From positions 1-26,050 of the forward strand of contig CAIKRN010000204.1 in NCBI GenBank assembly GCA_903829855.1: a stretch of DNA of 26,050 nucleotides, in the 5' to 3' direction. Each line of letters starts with the position of its first letter. The first letter of the stretch is position 1. The notes beneath the pieces are model-generated. The model ran no database searches. It was not told where the DNA came from and saw only the letters and a program-made list of their open reading frames with translations. The DNA comes from an uncultured Opitutia bacterium. GTDB taxonomy: Bacteria > Verrucomicrobiota > Verrucomicrobiia > Opitutales > UBA953. This document shows, in pieces, positions 23,946-26,050 of this stretch. Position numbers and translations under genes: made by a program.

Positions 23946-23961
23946 ATGGGTGTACGCCCAT
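23946..23961. promoter_or_regulatory. 16-bp near-palindrome overlapping the trxB start codon
   Basis: ATGGGTGT followed by ACGCCCAT is a dyad with one mismatched pair, and its last two bases are the first two of the trxB ATG (23960-23962). A dimeric repressor could occlude initiation here. No regulator is known from this window, and a chance palindrome of this size is possible. Confidence 0.25.
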
Positions 23962-24877
23962 GGCAGAAAACGTCCTTATCCTCGGAACTGGTTGCGCTGG
24001 CCTCACCGCCGCTATCTACGCCGCCCGCGCTGGCCTCACCCCCTTGGTACTCGAAGGCGGTCAACCGGGCGGCCAATTGACCACCACCTCCGAGGTGGAG
24101 AATTTCCCGGGCTTCGTGCACGGGGTCGACGGCAACGAGCTCATCACAAATATGAAGGGTCAGGCGGAACGCTTCGGTGCTAGGTTCGCCTGGGATCGCA
24201 TCGACTCGGTCGATTTTTCCGGACCCATCAAAAAACTCGTCGGCGGCGAAGCCACCTACGAAGCCTCGGCGGTCATCATCGCCACGGGCGCTTCTCCTCG
24301 GTTCTTGGGTATTCCTGGTGAAAAAGAATATTACGGCGGCAATGGGGTCACGACCTGCGCGACTTGCGATGGTGCGTTCTACCGCGACGTGCCCGTGGCG
24401 GTCGTCGGTGGCGGTGATTCTGCCTGCGAAGAGGCCCTCTTCCTCACCCGCTTCGCCTCCAAGGTCTACTTGGTGCATCGCCGCGATTCTTTCCGCGCTT
24501 CCGAAATCATGGTGCAGCGCGTCAAGGCTCACCCGAAGATCGAGCTCGTGCTCAACGTGGTTCCGCTCGAAGTCGTTGGCGAAGGCAAAGTCCACACCCT
24601 GCGCGTGCAGGAGAAGTCTGGTGCCAAGCGCGATCTCGCCGTGAAGTGCGTCTTCGTTGCCATCGGCCACGTGCCCAATTCCCAAGCCTTTACGCCTGCT
24701 TTAGAGGTCGATGAAGGCGGCTATTTCGTGGCCGGTCCAAACACCGTCAGCACCAAGATTCCCGGCGTCTTCGTCGCGGGTGATTGCTCTGATCATGTGT
24801 ATCGCCAAGCGATCACCGCCGCTGGCATGGGTTGCCGCGCTGCCATTGAAGCGGAACGCTGGCTCGCCGGTCACTGA
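23960..24877 (+). CDS. trxB: Thioredoxin-disulfide reductase
   Basis: Flavoenzyme that reduces thioredoxin with NADPH. The 305-residue length fits the low-molecular-weight bacterial type. FAD-binding motif GTGCAGLTAAIYAARAG (with Cys where Pro is usual), GGQPGGQLTTTSEVENFPGF, ATGASPRFLGIPGE, the redox pair CATC (Cys133 and Cys136, in TTCATCDGAFYRD), NADPH-binding GGGDSACEEALFLTRFASKVYLVHRRDSFRAS, and the C-terminal GVFVAGDCSDHVYRQAITAAGMGCRAAIEAERWL are all visible. I chose the ATG at 23960, which gives the exact family N-terminus (MAENVLILG). It is divergent from secA across a 124-nt region containing three symmetrical elements. It is the last housekeeping gene before the repeat region. Confidence 0.97.
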   Translation: MAENVLILGTGCAGLTAAIYAARAGLTPLVLEGGQPGGQLTTTSEVENFPGFVHGVDGNELITNMKGQAERFGARFAWDRIDSVDFSGPIKKLVGGEATYEASAVIIATGASPRFLGIPGEKEYYGGNGVTTCATCDGAFYRDVPVAVVGGGDSACEEALFLTRFASKVYLVHRRDSFRASEIMVQRVKAHPKIELVLNVVPLEVVGEGKVHTLRVQEKSGAKRDLAVKCVFVAIGHVPNSQAFTPALEVDEGGYFVAGPNTVSTKIPGVFVAGDCSDHVYRQAITAAGMGCRAAIEAERWLAGH

Positions 24878-24879
24878 GC

Positions 24880-24898
24880 GTCGCGGCTTAGCCGCGAC
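24880..24898. repeat. Perfect 8-bp palindrome with 3-nt loop just after trxB
   Basis: GTCGCGGC, TTA, GCCGCGAC: perfect hairpin starting 2 nt after the trxB stop. It shares the 3-nt loop and fully complementary arms of the three repeats downstream but lacks their flanking sequence. There is no T-run after it, so an intrinsic terminator is unlikely, though it could protect the trxB mRNA 3' end. Confidence 0.55.
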
Positions 24899-24936
24899 GA
24901 GGGGCAGGTGGGCAAGGGGTTTGAGCCCTGTCTTGA

Positions 24937-24992
24937 GGGTGGGGCGCCACGGCGTGGCGTCCGTTTGAGGCCGAGGGTGCGGGTATGTTCGG
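24937..24992 (+). repeat. Palindromic repeat copy 1 (core arms CCAC/GTGG)
   Basis: Layout: GGGTGGGG, CG, arm CCAC, loop GGC, arm GTGG, CGTCCGTTTG, then a tail AGGCCGAGGGTGCGGGTATG and TTCGG. The flanks match copy 3 (25131-25185) almost base for base, while the arm and loop bases differ but remain self-complementary. Confidence 0.7.
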
Positions 24993-25028
24993 ATCTTAGT
25001 TAGGAACTCTTACTTCTGTGTGCGCTTG

Positions 25029-25060
25029 CGAACGGACGCGACGCAGTCGCGCCCCTACCC
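25029..25060 (-). repeat. Palindromic repeat copy 2, inverted (core arms CGAC/GTCG)
   Basis: On the minus strand it reads GGGTAGGGGCG, arm CGAC, loop TGC, arm GTCG, CGTCCGTTCG. The left and right flanks match copies 1 and 3, the core is again different yet self-complementary, and the long tail shared by copies 1 and 3 is missing. Confidence 0.68.
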
Positions 25061-25130
25061 AAGGCAACCCCGTCACCCGAGAATGAATGTCATCATCCGG
25101 TTCCCGGCCCTCCTTTGGGTGCTGTCGTTA

Positions 25131-25185
25131 GGTAGGGACGGCTCTCCGAGCCGTCCGTTCGAGCCGAGGGTGCGGGCATGTTCAG
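25131..25185 (+). repeat. Palindromic repeat copy 3 (core arms GCTC/GAGC)
   Basis: GGTAGGGACG, arm GCTC, loop TCC, arm GAGC, CGTCCGTTCG, then a tail AGCCGAGGGTGCGGGCATG and TTCAGG. The complete stem is a perfect 9 bp (25136-25144 with 25148-25156). The tail is nearly identical to copy 1. Confidence 0.7.
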
Positions 25186-25234
25186 GCCAACCAAACATTC
25201 GGGGGGTCGTTTTAATGGTTTTATTGTATAGTTA

Positions 25235-26050
25235 ATGGAGATATCGAAGGCTAAGTTGGATTCGATCGTCCGATGCCGTATAGACCTCGCTATGGGCTTC
25301 GCTGGCGATAGGTCTTTAGGTGTGCCCCCATTAGAAAACCTAGTGCAAGCTGCCCTGGTTCTCCCGTTATCCTGGGCGGCGCTAAAGGTTGCCCTGAATT
25401 TTAAACGGAAGCAGCGCTTGCTCGACGATACGCCGACATCCAAGGCGCTCGGGGTCTTCATTGGCGAGGTCGAGGTCGTGGGCGTTTGCGTCAGCGAAGA
25501 TCCAAAACGACCTCCCTTTATCAGTTATCTAGCCATGTCCTCTTGTGTGTACTACCGCTGGGAGGTCGGCGAGCATTACCGCCGCGGACTAATTTCCGGC
25601 GTGGAAGTTGTCGCTTCCGGCTGCAAGGCGGGAAGTTTCCATCTTAAGGATGAAACGGGATTTATCTTGGTGAACCCAGCGGGGGCCGAAATCGTAGCCC
25701 GTGAAATTTTTTACAGAACGGTGTCTAAAAGTGATCCGCTTTATTACGCCAAAGGCCCGGGGAGGGCAGTCGAGGGCTCCACGGATAAGCGTACGTTCAC
25801 CGAGCATGCGTTGACCGTGGGCATGAAAGTTTTTATCCATGGACGAGCGAGCGAGCGCCCCGACGTGGTGGCGGCCCAGATTGCCTGTGAAAAAAAAGCA
25901 GACATATTCAGTATCTCGTACCGAGGAGAAGGGTCCATCAGAGAAGCGATGTCTTGGAAGGCAATGGGTTGGGATTTCACGGGGTGGTTCGTTTCTTTTA
26001 ATGCCGTACTGGTCGCGTGCGTTGGGCTGGGACCTGTCTTTAAGGTATAC
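25235..26050 (+). CDS. GIDE-domain (MUL1/MAPL-like) membrane protein, 3'-truncated by window
   Basis: The frame is open from the ATG at 25235 to the last base (272 codons, no stop). After a first membrane helix (LVQAALVLPLSWAALKVAL, about 36-54) comes the GIDE-type pattern: DDTPTSKALGVFIGEVEVVGVC, a proline-bearing loop, SYLAMSSCVYYRWEV, SFHLKDETGFILVNPAGAEI, then LTVGMKVFIHGRAS and FSISYRGEGSI. A second helix begins near residue 249 (FTGWFVSFNAVLVACVGLGPVF). In eukaryotes this domain lies between two helices in the E3 ligase MUL1; bacterial members are often annotated as E3 ligase family, but no RING finger is visible in this part and no ligase function should be assumed. An internal ATG at 25292 is an alternative start. 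Codons such as ATA, CTA, TTA and AGA, and lower GC, set it apart from its neighbours. Confidence 0.7.
   Translation, partial: MEISKAKLDSIVRCRIDLAMGFAGDRSLGVPPLENLVQAALVLPLSWAALKVALNFKRKQRLLDDTPTSKALGVFIGEVEVVGVCVSEDPKRPPFISYLAMSSCVYYRWEVGEHYRRGLISGVEVVASGCKAGSFHLKDETGFILVNPAGAEIVAREIFYRTVSKSDPLYYAKGPGRAVEGSTDKRTFTEHALTVGMKVFIHGRASERPDVVAAQIACEKKADIFSISYRGEGSIREAMSWKAMGWDFTGWFVSFNAVLVACVGLGPVFKVY

Larger units (their letters stand above)
24878..25234. other. Repeat-bearing intergenic region without genes
   Basis: This 357-nt interval follows trxB and precedes the GIDE-domain gene. It contains four palindromic hairpins, three of which belong to one repeat family (separate entries), and no credible coding sequence. 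Short open frames here run through the repeats and have no protein-like composition. It marks the change from compact housekeeping sequence to lower-GC accessory sequence. Confidence 0.75.

Noticed and set aside
24880..24898. Rho-independent terminator for trxB
   Set aside because: The hairpin is perfect but is followed by GAGGGGCAGG, with no T-run on the + strand.
24880..25185. CRISPR array
   Set aside because: Repeats are in mixed orientation, irregularly spaced and vary in the palindrome rather than having constant repeats with unique spacers.
25020..25235. Short open frame in the repeat region
   Set aside because: It runs through two palindromic repeats, has Arg/Pro-rich composition and no protein-like pattern.
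25093..25461. 122-codon minus-strand open frame opposite the GIDE gene start
   Set aside because: It crosses a repeat copy and the antisense of a recognisable domain; no supporting motif.

Overview
The window reads as a chromosomal stretch from a GC-rich Gram-negative bacterium, most likely a member of the Verrucomicrobiota (Opitutae-like). The placement is an inference. It rests on the flavour of the proteins, on Gram-negative lipoprotein functions (LolCD, Lnt), on almost no recognisable Shine-Dalgarno sequences, and on a repeat type I associate with that phylum. Nearly everything up to about 24.9 kb is housekeeping sequence, densely packed. The last ~1.2 kb is different: a repeat-bearing intergenic stretch followed by a lower-GC accessory gene.

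Layout. (1) 1-660, + strand: the C-terminal two thirds of a XerD-type tyrosine recombinase, cut by the window start. (2) 657-6452, - strand: nuoJ-nuoK-nuoL-nuoM-nuoN, the membrane-arm part of respiratory complex I, without the other nuo genes. (3) 6576-7908, - strand: thyA-folA, the thymidylate/tetrahydrofolate pair. (4) 8013-12081, + strand: lysS, lolC/E-type permease, lolD and an NfsB-like nitroreductase. (5) 12082-15674, - strand: a DUF502 membrane protein, a RecO-like protein and a PD-(D/E)XK nuclease/XPD-family helicase fusion, tightly packed. (6) 15766-16311, + strand: an exported SOUL haem-binding-type protein. (7) 16312-17367, - strand: pyrD. (8) 17479-18237, + strand: an acidic protein of unknown function. 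(9) 18246-19115, - strand: an exported protein with two retropepsin-like halves. (10) 19226-23835, - strand: secA-lnt, overlapping by 4 nt. (11) 23960-24877, + strand: trxB. (12) 24878-25234: palindromic repeats. (13) 25235-26050, + strand: a GIDE-domain membrane protein cut by the window end.

Functional themes: energy conservation (Nuo), one-carbon and nucleotide metabolism (ThyA, FolA, PyrD), envelope biogenesis (SecA, Lnt, LolCD), redox (TrxB, nitroreductase) and DNA repair (RecO-like plus nuclease-helicase, XerD).

The points most worth a second look are these. There is a family of palindromic repeats with conserved flanks and swapped, still self-complementary cores after trxB. The bacterial GIDE protein next to them has unusual composition. 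The nuclease-helicase fusion lacks the cysteines of the XPD iron-sulphur domain and is coupled to a RecO-like gene. NuoM appears to lack the usual TM7 lysine. SecA has lost its zinc-binding tail. Inverted repeats lie directly against the start codons of thyA, secA and the DUF502 gene. All four convergent gene pairs meet with 8 nt or less between stop codons. I see no clear novel multi-gene defence or mobile system, and no tRNA, rRNA, CRISPR array or insertion sequence.
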